From the NCBI RefSeq assembly GCF_001428625.1, contig NZ_LMIE01000029.1, positions 38,125-102,124 of the forward strand: DNA of 64,000 nucleotides. The letters are read 5' to 3'. The notes beneath the pieces are model-generated. The model searched no databases. It saw only the letters and a program-made list of their open reading frames with translations, and was not told the origin of the DNA. The stretch's first letter is position 1; each line of letters begins with the position of its first letter. The position numbers and the translations under genes were made by a program. Below are positions 47,398 through 56,991 of this stretch, one piece after another. Source of the DNA: Hydrogenophaga sp. Root209 (GTDB taxonomy: Bacteria; Pseudomonadota; Gammaproteobacteria; Burkholderiales; Burkholderiaceae_C).

Positions 47398-49410
47398 TCA
47401 TGCCAGGAGGCCCTTCACTTCTTCACACACCCGCTGTGTCGTGATGCCGAAATGCGCGTACAACGCCTTGGCCGGAGCCGACTCGCCGAAGCTGGCGATG
47501 CCCACCACCGCGCCGGTGCGGCCCACGTACTTGCGCCAGAAATCCGGGTGCGCGGCTTCCACCGCCACGGCGGGCAGGTCCAGCGGCAACACGCTGTCCT
47601 GGTAGGCGCGCGGCTGGCGGTCGAACACGTTGGTGCAGGGCATGGAGACCACACGGGTGCTGATGCCCTCGGCGGCCAGCGCGTGGTGCGCTTCCATCGC
47701 CAGCGAGGTCTCGGAACCGGTGGCCACGATCACGGCCTTCGGGCTCACCCCTTCGGCCAGCACATAGCCGCCCTGGCGAATGGCGTTCACCATCGACACA
47801 TCGGTGAGGCGCGGCAGGTTCTGGCGCGACAGGCACAGCGCGGTGGGCCCATCGCGGCGCTCGATCGCGCTCGCCCAGGCCACGGCGGTCTCCAGGCCAT
47901 CGGCGGGGCGCCACACGTCGAGCTGCGGAATGATGCGCAAGCTCGGCACATGCTCCACCGACTGGTGCGTCGGGCCGTCTTCGCCCAGGCCGATGCTGTC
48001 GTGCGTGAACACATGGATCACGCGCAGCTTCATCAGCGCGGCCATGCGGATGGCATTGCGGCTGTAGTCGCTGAAGGTGAGGAAGGTGCCACCGTAGGGG
48101 ATGTAGCCGCCGTGCAGGGCGATGCCGTTCATGACGGCCGCCATGCCGAATTCGCGCACACCGTAGCTCAGGTGGTTGCCCCACTGGTCGCGCCCGGCCT
48201 TCACGCAGCCTTTGAAGTTGGTGAGGTTGGAGCCGGTGAGGTCGGCGCTGCCGCCGAAGAACTCGGGCACCAGCGTGTGGAGCGCGTCCAGCGCGTTCTG
48301 GCTGGCCTTGCGGGTGGCCACCGCATCGGCCTTGGCGGCCACGCCTTCAAACACGCCGGACAAGGCGGGCGCAAAGCTGGCGTGCAGATCGCCGGCCATG
48401 CGGCGCTCGAACTCGGCGGCCTCCTTCGGGTACTCGGCGCGGTAGGCGTCAAAGCGCTGCTGCCACTCGGCCTCCATGGCCTGCCCCCGGTCCACCGCGT
48501 GCCAGGCCAGCGCCACATCACCCGGCACTTCAAACGGCGCGGCGGTCCAGCCCAGCGCATCGCGCGTGGCCTGCACCTCGGCCGCTCCGAGTGCGGCGCC
48601 GTGCACGTCGTGCGTGCCGGCCTTGTTGGGCGAACCCTGGCCGATCACGGTCTGGCAGCAGATCAGCGTGGGTTTGCCGTCGGGGCGGCGGGCCTGTTCC
48701 TTGGCGGCGATGAGCGCGAGCTCCACCGCCCGGGGGTCGTGGCCGTCCACCTTCGGGATCACGTACCAGCCGTAGGCCTCGAAGCGCTGCGGCGTGTCGT
48801 CGGTGAACCAGCCCTGCACATGGCCGTCGATCGAGATGCCGTTGTCGTCGTAGAACGCCACCAGCCTGGAGAGGCGCAGCGTGCCGGCGAGCGAACACGC
48901 CTCGTGGCTGATGCCTTCCATCAGGCAACCGTCGCCGAGAAACGCGTAGGTGAAGTGGTCCACCACGGCGTGTCCCGGGCGGTTGAATTCGCTGGCCATC
49001 AGCTTCTCGGCCAGAGCCATGCCCACCGCGTTGCCGATGCCCTGGCCCAGCGGGCCGGTCGTGGTTTCCACACCCGGCGTCACACCCACCTCGGGGTGGC
49101 CGGCGGTCTTGCTGTGCAGCTGGCGAAATGCTTTGAGCTCGCTCATGGGCAGGTCGTAGCCCGTGAGGTGCAGCAGCGCGTAGATCAACATCGAGCCGTG
49201 GCCGTTGGAGAGCACGAAGCGGTCGCGATCGGGCCAGTGCGGGTTGGCCGGGTTGTGGCGCAGGTGGCGGTTCCACAGCACCTCGGCGATGTCGGCCATG
49301 CCCATGGGCGCGCCCGGGTGGCCGCTCTTCGCTTGTTCCACCGCGTCCACCGCGAGCATGCGGATCGTGTTGGCCATCTGGCGGGCGAGTTCAGGAGAAG
49401 GGTTGCGCAT
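47398..49410 (-). CDS. tkt: Transketolase
   Basis: A 670-residue thiamine-diphosphate enzyme moving two-carbon units between sugar phosphates in the Calvin cycle and pentose phosphate pathway. Features are [34 protein letters not shown], the TPP-binding [12 protein letters not shown] and the [17 protein letters not shown] block. It lies within the cbb operon, so it is the CbbT equivalent, but may also be the only transketolase. Confidence 0.97.
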   Translation of the reverse strand: MRNPSPELARQMANTIRMLAVDAVEQAKSGHPGAPMGMADIAEVLWNRHLRHNPANPHWPDRDRFVLSNGHGSMLIYALLHLTGYDLPMSELKAFRQLHSKTAGHPEVGVTPGVETTTGPLGQGIGNAVGMALAEKLMASEFNRPGHAVVDHFTYAFLGDGCLMEGISHEACSLAGTLRLSRLVAFYDDNGISIDGHVQGWFTDDTPQRFEAYGWYVIPKVDGHDPRAVELALIAAKEQARRPDGKPTLICCQTVIGQGSPNKAGTHDVHGAALGAAEVQATRDALGWTAAPFEVPGDVALAWHAVDRGQAMEAEWQQRFDAYRAEYPKEAAEFERRMAGDLHASFAPALSGVFEGVAAKADAVATRKASQNALDALHTLVPEFFGGSADLTGSNLTNFKGCVKAGRDQWGNHLSYGVREFGMAAVMNGIALHGGYIPYGGTFLTFSDYSRNAIRMAALMKLRVIHVFTHDSIGLGEDGPTHQSVEHVPSLRIIPQLDVWRPADGLETAVAWASAIERRDGPTALCLSRQNLPRLTDVSMVNAIRQGGYVLAEGVSPKAVIVATGSETSLAMEAHHALAAEGISTRVVSMPCTNVFDRQPRAYQDSVLPLDLPAVAVEAAHPDFWRKYVGRTGAVVGIASFGESAPAKALYAHFGITTQRVCEEVKGLLA

Positions 49411-49442
49411 ACAGAGTCCTCGGCAGAGAGAAGGGAAATCGA

Positions 49443-49515
49443 TCCAGAACGCCGCGGAACTGGCTCCGCCAGGCCGCAGGCGTTGCCCCCCAGTGGGGGG
49501 TGACGGCGGGGGGCG
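49443..49515. repeat. GC-rich intergenic repeat (copy B)
   Basis: The reverse complement of its first 40 bases matches the second half of the repeat at 16898-16977 almost base for base (GGCCTGGCGGAGCCAGTTCCGCGG core). The rest is CCCCCACTGGGGGG-type dyad. It lies between prk and tkt. Confidence 0.75.
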
Positions 49516-50394
49516 TCAACTGATAGCGCGCTTTCGCCGCTCGACCATGCGCCAGATGAAGGGCGTGAAGATCAGCTGCATGGCCAGTTCCATCTTGCCG
49601 CCGGGCACCACGATGGTGTTGGCCCGGCTCATCATGGAGCCGTGGATCATGTTGAGCAGGTACTGGAAATCGATGCCCTTGGGCTTGGCGAAACGGATCA
49701 CCACCATGCTCTCGTCGGCGGTGGGCACGTCGCGCGAGATGAAGGGGTTGCTGGTGTCCACGATGGGCACGCGCTGGAAGTTCACGTGCGTGTGCTGGAA
49801 CTGCGGGCAGATGTAGTTCACGTAGTCGGGCATGCGCCGCAGGATGGTGTCGGTCACCGCATCGGCGCTGTAGCCGCGCATGTTCTTGTCGCGCCAGAGT
49901 TTCTGGATCCATTCGAGGTTGATCACCGGCACCACGCCCACCAGCAGATCGGGGTACTGCGCCACGTTCACCTCGGGCGTCACCACCGCGCCGTGCAGGC
50001 CCTCGTAGAACAGCATGTCGGTGTTGTCGGGCAAGGATTCCCAGGCAGTGAAGGTGCCGGGCTCCTGCTGGTAGGGCGCGGCCTCTTCGGCGTTGTGCAG
50101 GTACTTGCGGCACTTGCCGGCGCCGGTGGTGCTGTAGGTCTTGAACAGGTTTTCAATCTCGTCGAACAGGTTGTTCTCGACGCCGAAATGACTGAAATGC
50201 TGGTTGCCCGCGGCTTCGGCCTCGGCCGCCTTCTGCTTCATCTGCTGGCGGTCGTAGCGGTGGTAGCTGTCGCCTTCGATGATCGCCGCGCTCACCCCCT
50301 CGCGGCGAAAGATGTTCTGGAAGGTGCGCGTGACGGTGGAGGTACCGGCCCCGCTGGAGCCGGTGATGGCGATGATGGGGTGGCGCTCTGACAT
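49516..50394 (-). CDS. prk: Phosphoribulokinase
   Basis: 292 residues from the ATG at 50394. The Walker A loop is AITGSSGAGTSTV (9-21). HFGVENNLFDEIENLF and EGLHGAVVTPEVNVAQ are bacterial type I PRK features. It makes the RuBisCO substrate ribulose 1,5-bisphosphate. It is marker evidence for a Calvin cycle. It is allosterically regulated in many bacteria, but this cannot be read here. Order in the operon is cbbY-cbbF-prk-tkt. Confidence 0.97.
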   Translation of the reverse strand: MSERHPIIAITGSSGAGTSTVTRTFQNIFRREGVSAAIIEGDSYHRYDRQQMKQKAAEAEAAGNQHFSHFGVENNLFDEIENLFKTYSTTGAGKCRKYLHNAEEAAPYQQEPGTFTAWESLPDNTDMLFYEGLHGAVVTPEVNVAQYPDLLVGVVPVINLEWIQKLWRDKNMRGYSADAVTDTILRRMPDYVNYICPQFQHTHVNFQRVPIVDTSNPFISRDVPTADESMVVIRFAKPKGIDFQYLLNMIHGSMMSRANTIVVPGGKMELAMQLIFTPFIWRMVERRKRAIS

Positions 50395-50425
50395 GGAGTC
50401 TCCTCGGTTGTTGTTGTGGGGTCGT

Positions 50426-51517
50426 TCAGTCGCGGAACAGCGAGCGCTCGGCAAACAGCGGGTTGCTGTCGTCCTTGCAGGCCTGCGGCTCGGCGTGGTA
50501 ACGCTCGATGCGCTCGACCTCGCTTTTCGAGCCAAACACCAGGCCGATGCGTTGGTGCAGCTCGGTGGGCTGCACGCCCAGCACAGGCTTGCGCCCGGTG
50601 CTGGCGCGTCCTCCGGCCTGCTCCATGAGCATGCCCACCGGGTTGGCCTCGTACAGCAGGCGCAGGCGGCCGGATTTGCTCGCATCCTTCGTGTCCCGTG
50701 GGTAGAGAAACACGCCGCCGCGCATGAGGATGCGGTGCGCCTCGGCCACCATGCTGGCGATCCAGCGCATGTTGAAGTCCTTGCCGCGCGGCCCGGTCTT
50801 GCCGGCCAGGCATTCGTCCACATACCGCTTGACCGGCGCTTCCCAGAATCGGCTGTTCGACGCGTTGATCGCGAACTCGTGCGTATCGACCGGAATGCGG
50901 ATGTGCGGATGCGTGAGCTTGAACTCGCCGAGGTTGGGGTCGAGCGTGAAGCCGTGCACGCCACTGCCCACGGTGAGCACGAACATGGTGGTGGGGCCGT
51001 AGAGCGCGTAGCCGGCGGCCACCTGCTGCGTGCCGGGTTGCAGGAAGTCGTCCACCGTCAACGCACGGTCTTCGTCCACCACGGCCTGCGGTGCCCGCAG
51101 CACGCTGAAGATGCTGCCCACCGACACGTTCACGTCGATGTTGCTCGAACCATCGAGCGGGTCGAACACCAGCAGGTACTTGCCGCGCGGGTACTCGCCG
51201 GGAATCGGATAGGGCTGCTCCATCTCTTCAGAGGCCATGCCTGCGAGGTGCCCGCCCCACTCGTTGGCGCGAATGAACATGTCGTTGCTGATCACATCGA
51301 GCTTCTTCTGCGTCTCGCCCTGCACGTTGACGCTGTCGCCACCGCCGTGGTTGCCCAGCATGTCGCCGAGCGCGCCAAACGCCACGCTGCGCGCGATCGC
51401 CTTGCAGGCCAGGGCCACGTCGAGGATCAGCGCGTTGAAGTCGCCACTGGCCTGGGGGAAGCGGCGCCGCTCCTCGATCAGGAACTGGGTCAGGGTGGAG
51501 CGTTTGGACAGGGGCAT
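50426..51517 (-). CDS. cbbF: Class 1 fructose-1,6-bisphosphatase, Calvin-cycle copy
   Basis: 363 residues from the ATG at 51517. [18 protein letters not shown] is the catalytic metal site, with [17 protein letters not shown] before it and a substrate-binding [11 protein letters not shown] later. It shares the family with the gene at 27773-28783 but is longer, with extra residues at the C-terminus (ending AERSLFRD). It lies between cbbY and prk in the CbbR-linked operon, which argues for a Calvin-cycle role, possibly also on sedoheptulose bisphosphate. Confidence 0.95.
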   Translation of the reverse strand: MPLSKRSTLTQFLIEERRRFPQASGDFNALILDVALACKAIARSVAFGALGDMLGNHGGGDSVNVQGETQKKLDVISNDMFIRANEWGGHLAGMASEEMEQPYPIPGEYPRGKYLLVFDPLDGSSNIDVNVSVGSIFSVLRAPQAVVDEDRALTVDDFLQPGTQQVAAGYALYGPTTMFVLTVGSGVHGFTLDPNLGEFKLTHPHIRIPVDTHEFAINASNSRFWEAPVKRYVDECLAGKTGPRGKDFNMRWIASMVAEAHRILMRGGVFLYPRDTKDASKSGRLRLLYEANPVGMLMEQAGGRASTGRKPVLGVQPTELHQRIGLVFGSKSEVERIERYHAEPQACKDDSNPLFAERSLFRD

Positions 51518-51546
51518 GGTGGGTGTCTCGTTGTCGTTGTTGTCGA

Positions 51547-52272
51547 TCAGGCCTTGCTGGTGCTGGCCTGGGCGTGCCATTCGCGCAGCTGCGCCAGCCC
51601 GACCGCCCCGAGGTCGGGCACGACGCGCAGCGCGCCGCTGAAATCGTGGTGGGCGGTGAAACTGGTGGGCGTGACGATGGTTCGCAGCCCGCTGGCCGTG
51701 GCCGAGCGCAGGCCGTTGGCCGAATCCTCGAACGCCAGGCACCGTGAGGCCGGCAGGCCCATGTCGCGGAGCACCTGCTGGTAGACCTGCGGGTGTGGCT
51801 TCTTGACCGGCGACGACGAGGCGTCGCCAATGGCCAGGAAATGGCTGCGCCAGTCCGGCCCGAGGGCGGTGCGCAGCAGCGCGGCGATGTTCACCGGCGA
51901 GGTGGTGGTGGCAATGGCCAACTGCAGGCCTTGCGTGTGCGCCTCGTTCATGAGCGCGAGCACGCCGGGGCGAAGCCCCACCGCACCGGCGCGCACCGCG
52001 TGCTCGTAGTGCGCGGTCTTGATGTCGTGCAGCCGGTCGATGGTGGCTTGCACCGCGCCGGCACCGAGCTCGGTCAGATCGGGCTGCACGCTGCGCCAGT
52101 GGTGCAGCATGCGTTCCTTGCCACCGGAAACCTCCAGCAGCCGGGTGTAGAGCGCCGCGTCCCAATGCCAGGCCAGGCCCGCTTGGTCGAAGGCGTGGTT
52201 GAAGGCCGCCAGGTGCACACGTTCGGTGTCCGCCAGGGTACCGTCGACATCAAAGATCAGGGCTTGGAGCAT
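51547..52272 (-). CDS. cbbY: HAD hydrolase CbbY
   Basis: A 241-residue HAD phosphatase with nucleophile in [14 protein letters not shown] (Asp8), SGGKERM and [15 protein letters not shown] plus [11 protein letters not shown]. CbbY of Rhodobacter dephosphorylates xylulose 1,5-bisphosphate, a RuBisCO inhibitor. It is the first gene of the minus-strand cbb operon, 73 bases from the divergent cbbR start. The spacer contains a LysR-type operator. The assignment is strong from context. Confidence 0.93.
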   Translation of the reverse strand: MLQALIFDVDGTLADTERVHLAAFNHAFDQAGLAWHWDAALYTRLLEVSGGKERMLHHWRSVQPDLTELGAGAVQATIDRLHDIKTAHYEHAVRAGAVGLRPGVLALMNEAHTQGLQLAIATTTSPVNIAALLRTALGPDWRSHFLAIGDASSSPVKKPHPQVYQQVLRDMGLPASRCLAFEDSANGLRSATASGLRTIVTPTSFTAHHDFSGALRVVPDLGAVGLAQLREWHAQASTSKA

Positions 52273-52305
52273 GCGGCCCACTGTAGGGATGGCTTGAACT
52301 AAGGT

Positions 52306-52327
52306 AAATTCACGATTCGTTGAATTT
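52306..52327. promoter_or_regulatory. LysR-type (CbbR) operator between cbbY and cbbR
   Basis: AAATTCA and TGAATTT form a perfect 7-bp inverted repeat around CGATTCGT, giving the TTCA-N8-TGAA form of a LysR T-N11-A box. It lies in the 73-base gap between divergent cbbY and cbbR, so CbbR could both activate the operon and repress itself. Confidence 0.7.
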
Positions 52328-52345
52328 CGATTAAGTAAATACTGA

Positions 52346-53287
52346 ATGAAGAACGCCACCTTCCGCCAGTTGCGCGTGTTCAACGAGGTCGCGCGCCACC
52401 TGAGCTTTGCGCGCGCAGCCGAGCTGCTGCACCTCACGCCGCCTGCGGTGACCATGCAGATCAAGGAGCTGGAGGGGCACGTGGGCCTGCCCCTGTTCGA
52501 CCGGCGCGGCCGCCAGGTCACCCTGACCACCGCGGGCGAGTACATGCTGGTCTACGCGCGCAAGGTGCTGGCCACGCTCAAGGACGCCGAAGACGCGGCC
52601 GCGCGGCTGCAGCGGCTGGAGGTGGGCACGCTGACCATCGGCATGGTGAGCACGGCGCAGTACTTCCTGCCGCCCCTGCTGGCCGAGTTCCAGCGCGAGC
52701 ACGAGGGCATCGACATCAAGCTGGTGGTGGGCAACCGCGAGCAGTTGGTGAAGATGCTGCACGGCAACGAGGTCGACATCGCCATCATGGGTCGCCCGCC
52801 CACCGAGCTGGCCACGCGCGCCGAGCCTTTTGCGGCCCACCCCCATGTGTTTGTGGCCCCCACCGATCATCCCCTGCTCAAGGTCGGCCACCCCACGGTG
52901 GATTCGCTCAGGCCTTACGGTTTCATCCTGCGTGAGCGCGGTTCCGGCACACGCGCGGCGATGGAAAAGTTTCTCGAACGCACGCGCATGGAGCCGCGCG
53001 TGGTCATGGAGATGTCGAGCAACGAAACCATCAAGCAGGCGGTGATGGCCGGCATGGGCATCAGCTTCCTGTCGCTGCACACCATCGGCCTGGAGCTGGA
53101 GCACCAGCTCATCGCGGTGCTCGACGTCGAAGGCAGCCCGGTCGTGCGCGGCTGGAACGTGGTGCACACCCTGTCCAAGCTGCTCTCGCCCGCGGCCGAG
53201 TCGTTCCGCTATTTCATGCTGGAGCGCGCCGAAGGCTATCTGGCCAGCAAATACGGCCGCTTCATGCGTTTGACACCCGCTGGCTGA
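52346..53287 (+). CDS. cbbR: CbbR, LysR-type regulator of the Calvin-cycle genes
   Basis: 313 residues. The N-terminal helix-turn-helix (FARAAELLHLTPPAVTMQIKELE) and the start MKNATFRQLRVFNEVARHLSF fit CbbR proteins. The effector domain follows, with IGMVSTAQYFLPPLL near residue 93 and MAGMGISFLSLHTIGLE. It is divergent from the cbb operon and has a palindromic operator beside it, which supports the assignment. It is followed by the TPP riboswitch of the thiamine unit. Confidence 0.95.
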   Translation: MKNATFRQLRVFNEVARHLSFARAAELLHLTPPAVTMQIKELEGHVGLPLFDRRGRQVTLTTAGEYMLVYARKVLATLKDAEDAAARLQRLEVGTLTIGMVSTAQYFLPPLLAEFQREHEGIDIKLVVGNREQLVKMLHGNEVDIAIMGRPPTELATRAEPFAAHPHVFVAPTDHPLLKVGHPTVDSLRPYGFILRERGSGTRAAMEKFLERTRMEPRVVMEMSSNETIKQAVMAGMGISFLSLHTIGLELEHQLIAVLDVEGSPVVRGWNVVHTLSKLLSPAAESFRYFMLERAEGYLASKYGRFMRLTPAG

Positions 53288-53328
53288 ACAGCCTTCGCTC
53301 GTATACTCCACCCCGTGCCGCAAGGCGC

Positions 53329-53427
53329 ATCCGCTAGGGGTGTTGTGGCCGGGTCTTTTGCCCGGGCGCGACTGAGAAAGTCCCTTTGAACCTGATTGAG
53401 GTAATCCTCGCGCAGGGAAGCAGGCCG
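53329..53427 (+). ncRNA. TPP riboswitch (THI element)
   Basis: The conserved pieces are in order: TAGGGGTG at 53335, the CTGAGA box at 53372-53377, CCCTTTGAACCTGAT at 53382-53396, and GTAATCCTCGCGCAGGGAAGCA at 53401-53422. It lies in the leader of cytX, so thiamine diphosphate binding should lower expression of the transporter and possibly of the genes downstream. No second copy is visible before thiO. Confidence 0.95.
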
Positions 53428-53509
53428 ATACCGTCCAACACCGTCGCCCAGCGCTTCGCGGGACTCATCCGGCCCAGCCCACCTGCCTCAAATTGCATGG
53501 AGCAAATTG

Positions 53510-54823
53510 ATGGCATCCGACCATTCGCATTCCGCGGCCAACCTGGCCCTCACCCCTGTGCCGCAGGGCGATCGGGTTTTCCATTTCCACGAACACGCCG
53601 CACTCTGGTTCAGCCTGGGCACGGGCCTGCTGGTCATGCAGATCGGCGCCTACCTGGTGCCGGCCGTGGGCACGCAGGACGCGCTCATCGCCATCGTGCT
53701 GGGCTCGCTCATCGGTGCCGGCCTGCTGGCCTGGACCGCGCGCCTGGGCTGCCAGACGGGCCTGGCCAGCGCCGGCCTGATGCACGCCACCTACGGCAGC
53801 GCCTTTGCGCGCCTGCCGGTGCTGCTCAACATCGCGCAGTTGGTGGGCTGGACCACGTTCGAACTGGTCATCATGCAAGAGGGCACGGTCGCCATCTTCA
53901 AGCAGGCGCTGGGCAGCGAACCCGGTGGCGTGCTCGACGGCACCACCGGCAAGCTGCTGGTCACGCTGCTCTGGGGAGGTGTGCTGATCGCGCTCATGGC
54001 CGGCTCCATGCTCACGCTGGTGCGCCGCTTCGTGAGCCGCTTCGGCTTGCCGCTGGTGATCGCCTCGCTGGTCTGGCTCACCTGGCAGTTCGGCATGCGC
54101 TTGCAGGCGCAGGGCTTCGAGGCCTTCTGGAACCGCCCCGGTGCGGGCGGCATGGGCCTGTTCTCGGCGATGGATCTGGTGATCGCGATGCCGGTCTCGT
54201 GGTTGCCGCTGGTGGCCGACTACGCGCGCCACGGCAAACGCACGGCCACCACGCTGGGCGGCACCTGGCTGGGCTATGCGCTGGCCAACATCTGGTGCTA
54301 CGCGCTGGGCGTGATGGTGGTGAGCACGGTGGAGCCGGGCACCAACCTGGTCGGCGCCTTGCTGCTGGCCCAGGGTGGCCTGATCGCGCTCGGTCTGATC
54401 CTGCTCGACGAGATGGACAACGCCTATGGCGACGCGCACTCGGGCGCGGTCTCGGTGCACAGCCTGCGTCCGCGCTGGAGCATCAAGCGCGCCGGTCTGG
54501 CGTTTGCCGCGGTGTGCACGGTGTTCGCCCTGCTGTTGCCCATCCACACCATCGAGCCTTTCCTGCTGCTGCTGAGCTCGGTGTTCGTGCCGCTGTACGG
54601 CGTGATCCTGGGCCGACTGGGCGCAGGCACCGCGCTGGGCGCCAACCGCTCGGTGGACTGGAGCGCGGCCGCGCTGTGGGTGCTGGGCATTGCCTGCTAC
54701 CACCTGCTGGCCAGATTCGCACCGCAGCTGGGCTCCGCCCTGCCCACCCTGGCGCTCACCTTCACGCTGGCGGCGCTGTCGCGGCCACGCAATGCCGGTG
54801 GCCTCACCCCGGCACGGGCCTGA
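53510..54823 (+). CDS. cytX: CytX, NCS1-family transporter (putative hydroxymethylpyrimidine uptake)
   Basis: A 437-residue membrane protein with about 12 hydrophobic helices. The ATG at 53510 has GGAG 8 bases upstream. NCS1 features include HEHAALWFSLGTGLLVMQ near the N-terminus and MPVSWLPLVADYARHGK in the middle. CytX proteins occur with thiamine genes and TPP riboswitches and are inferred to import the HMP precursor. It is directly under the riboswitch; thiD lies downstream on the opposite strand. Confidence 0.92.
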   Translation: MASDHSHSAANLALTPVPQGDRVFHFHEHAALWFSLGTGLLVMQIGAYLVPAVGTQDALIAIVLGSLIGAGLLAWTARLGCQTGLASAGLMHATYGSAFARLPVLLNIAQLVGWTTFELVIMQEGTVAIFKQALGSEPGGVLDGTTGKLLVTLLWGGVLIALMAGSMLTLVRRFVSRFGLPLVIASLVWLTWQFGMRLQAQGFEAFWNRPGAGGMGLFSAMDLVIAMPVSWLPLVADYARHGKRTATTLGGTWLGYALANIWCYALGVMVVSTVEPGTNLVGALLLAQGGLIALGLILLDEMDNAYGDAHSGAVSVHSLRPRWSIKRAGLAFAAVCTVFALLLPIHTIEPFLLLLSSVFVPLYGVILGRLGAGTALGANRSVDWSAAALWVLGIACYHLLARFAPQLGSALPTLALTFTLAALSRPRNAGGLTPARA

Positions 54824-54843
54824 TGGTCAAGCCGCGCCCCGCT

Positions 54844-55683
54844 TCAAACCCGCGGGCTTTTGCGCTGAGGAAGCGGCGCGAAACCGTGGTTGAGCGGACC
54901 GTGACCCGCACCGGTGTACACATCGGCGCCCTGCTCGATGGCTTGCAGGATGTAGCGGCGCGCCTGCGCGACCGCGCGGTCCAGCGGCTCACCCAGCGCA
55001 AGGTGCGCGGCAATGGCCGACGAGAGCGTGCAACCGGTGCCGTGTGTGTTGCGGCTGGCGATGCGCGGCGATGCGAGTCGCTGCACCGGGCCCGTGCCGG
55101 TGACCAGCAGGTCCGCCACCTCGTCGCCCGGCAGGTGCCCGCCCTTGAGCAACACCGCCGGTGCGCCCATGGCGAACAGATCGCGCGCGGCGGCTTCGAG
55201 CTCGTTCGCCGATTCGATGGTGCGGCCGAGCAAAAGAGCGGCTTCGTCCAGGTTGGGCGTGATCAGCGTGGCCAGCGGAAACAGCTCGTCCACCAGCACC
55301 TGCACGGTCGTGGGGGTGATGAGTGCGTCGCCGCTCGTGGCCACCATCACCGGGTCAAGCACCACGCGCTGCACCTTGTAGTGTTTCAAGGCCCAGGCCA
55401 CCGTGCGCACGATGTCCGGCGCGTGCAGCATGCCGATCTTCACAGCGTCCACACCGATGTCGTCGAACACGGCGCACAGCTGCGCCTTGAGCATCTCGGG
55501 TGGCACGCCATGGATGGCGCTCACGCCCAGCGTGTTCTGCGCGGTCAGCGCGGTGATCGCCGTCATGCCGTAACAACCCAGCGCCGCAAAGGTCTTCAGA
55601 TCGGCCTGGATGCCGGCGCCGCCACCGCTGTCGGAGCCGGCGATGGACAGGACGCGGGTGTAGCGCTGGGGTTCGTTCGTCAT
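54844..55683 (-). CDS. thiD: Hydroxymethylpyrimidine/phosphomethylpyrimidine kinase
   Basis: 279 residues from the ATG at 55683. The ribokinase-like signature is VLSIAGSDSGGGAGIQADLK (11-30). The C-terminal anion hole is NTHGTGCTLSSAIAAHLALG. It phosphorylates HMP twice to HMP-PP, the pyrimidine half of thiamine. Unlike the other thiamine genes here it is on the minus strand, convergent with cytX with 20 bases between stops and divergent from thiO. Confidence 0.95.
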   Translation of the reverse strand: MTNEPQRYTRVLSIAGSDSGGGAGIQADLKTFAALGCYGMTAITALTAQNTLGVSAIHGVPPEMLKAQLCAVFDDIGVDAVKIGMLHAPDIVRTVAWALKHYKVQRVVLDPVMVATSGDALITPTTVQVLVDELFPLATLITPNLDEAALLLGRTIESANELEAAARDLFAMGAPAVLLKGGHLPGDEVADLLVTGTGPVQRLASPRIASRNTHGTGCTLSSAIAAHLALGEPLDRAVAQARRYILQAIEQGADVYTGAGHGPLNHGFAPLPQRKSPRV

Positions 55684-55710
55684 GGCGCGCATTGTGGACC
55701 ATGCGAAACA

Positions 55711-55783
55711 CCCCCCGCGCGGCTTCGCCGCTCCCCCCTCCGCTGCGCGAGGGGGGCGCACCCTGGGACCGGCAGAGCCGGAT
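55711..55783. repeat. GC-rich intergenic repeat (copy C)
   Basis: Shows the same plan as copies A and B: CGCGGCTTCGCCGC and CCCCCCTCC...GGGGGG dyads, then CCGGCAGAGCCGG. It lies in the thiD/thiO gap. Confidence 0.65.
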
Positions 55784-55816
55784 CCTCGGGTGCCCTGAAT
55801 GCGTGCGCGACGTTTC

Positions 55817-55853
55817 TTCTCCCTCGCCCTTTGGGAGAGGGTTGGGGTGAGGG
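55817..55853. repeat. TCTCCCTCGCCCTTTGGGAGAGGGTTGGGGTGAGGG element
   Basis: A CTCCC/GGGAG hairpin with a G-rich tail, of a type dispersed in many proteobacterial genomes. It lies 40 bases upstream of thiO. Confidence 0.6.
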
Positions 55854-55892
55854 CACGCGCGCCCAGGTGCGTCGAGTTCAAGATGAACTGAC

Positions 55893-56981
55893 ATGAACGC
55901 ATTGAAAAAGCCCATCGCCGTGGTGCTCGGTGCCGGCCTCATGGGCCGCCTGCTGGCCTGCGCGCTGGCACAGCGCGGCCACCGGGTGGAGGTGTTCGAT
56001 GCCGGGGGACCTCAAGCCGAACTCGCCGCCGCGCGCGTGGCTGCGGCCATGCTCGCGCCGCTGGCCGAATCGGCCGTGACCGAGCTCCCGGTGGTGCGCA
56101 TGGGCCAGCACGCGCTGGCGCGCTGGCCGCAACTGCTGGCCACGCTGGAGCAGCCGGTGTTCTTTCAACAAAGCGGCACCGTGGTGCTGTGGCACCGGCA
56201 GGACACGGCCGAGGCCGAGCGCTTTTCGGGCCAGCTCGCGCGCACCTCGGCCGCACTGCCCTCGCTGCCCCAGGCGCAGCGCATGAACGCGGACGCGCTC
56301 ACCGCGCTTGAGCCCGCGCTGGCGCACCGTTTTGCGCAGGGCCTGTACCTGCCCCATGAGGGCCAGCTCGACAACCGCGAACTGCTCGCCGCGCTCGCGC
56401 ACCAGATGCAGACCCAGGGCGTGACGGTGCACTGGAACGCCCCGCGCACCCCCGACGCGGTCGACCCGGGCCCGCACGCCTGGCTGTTCGACTGCCGTGG
56501 CCTCGGGGCCCAGCCGCAATGGAACGCGTTGCGCGGTGTGCGCGGCGAGGTGGCGCGCGTGCATGCGCCGGGCGTGAGCCTGTCGCGTCCCACGCGTCTG
56601 TTGCACCCGCGCTACCCGCTGTACATCGCACCCAAGCCGGGTGGCATGTTCGTCATCGGCGCCACCGAGATCGAGTCCGACGACCTCTCGCCCGCGAGCG
56701 TGCGCTCCACCCTGGAACTGCTGAGCGCGGCCTACACGGTGCATCCGGGTTTTGGCGAGGCGCGCATCATCGAACTGGGCGTGCAGTTGCGCCCCACCCT
56801 GCCCGACAACCTGCCCGAGATCCGCCTGATCGCACCGCGCCGCATGCAGATCAACGGCCTGTACCGCCACGGCTTCCTGATCGCACCGGCCATGCTCGAT
56901 GCCGCCCTGCAAGCCATGGACAATGGCGAATCCGCGCTGGCCGAACAATGGGGCCTGTCGCTCCAGAACACCGCCCGCTGA
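55893..56981 (+). CDS. thiO: Glycine oxidase ThiO
   Basis: A 362-residue FAD enzyme supplying dehydroglycine (iminoacetate) for the thiazole ring. The Rossmann motif is AVVLGAGLMGRLLACALAQRG (9-29), followed by the ARVAAAMLAPLAE segment and C-terminal FVIGATEIESDD. It leads a close-set run thiO-thiS-thiG-thiE on the plus strand. The use of ThiO instead of ThiH fits an aerobe. Confidence 0.94.
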   Translation: MNALKKPIAVVLGAGLMGRLLACALAQRGHRVEVFDAGGPQAELAAARVAAAMLAPLAESAVTELPVVRMGQHALARWPQLLATLEQPVFFQQSGTVVLWHRQDTAEAERFSGQLARTSAALPSLPQAQRMNADALTALEPALAHRFAQGLYLPHEGQLDNRELLAALAHQMQTQGVTVHWNAPRTPDAVDPGPHAWLFDCRGLGAQPQWNALRGVRGEVARVHAPGVSLSRPTRLLHPRYPLYIAPKPGGMFVIGATEIESDDLSPASVRSTLELLSAAYTVHPGFGEARIIELGVQLRPTLPDNLPEIRLIAPRRMQINGLYRHGFLIAPAMLDAALQAMDNGESALAEQWGLSLQNTAR

Positions 56982-56991
56982 ACCCTTGCGC

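Noticed and set aside
47452-49503. Long plus-strand frame over tkt
   Set aside because: Antisense shadow of transketolase with His/Arg/Val-rich composition.
53386-55896. Very long plus-strand frame over the cytX region and thiD
   Set aside because: It crosses the riboswitch and genes in other frames; composition is Pro/Ala/Arg/Gly-rich. cytX and thiD are the real genes.
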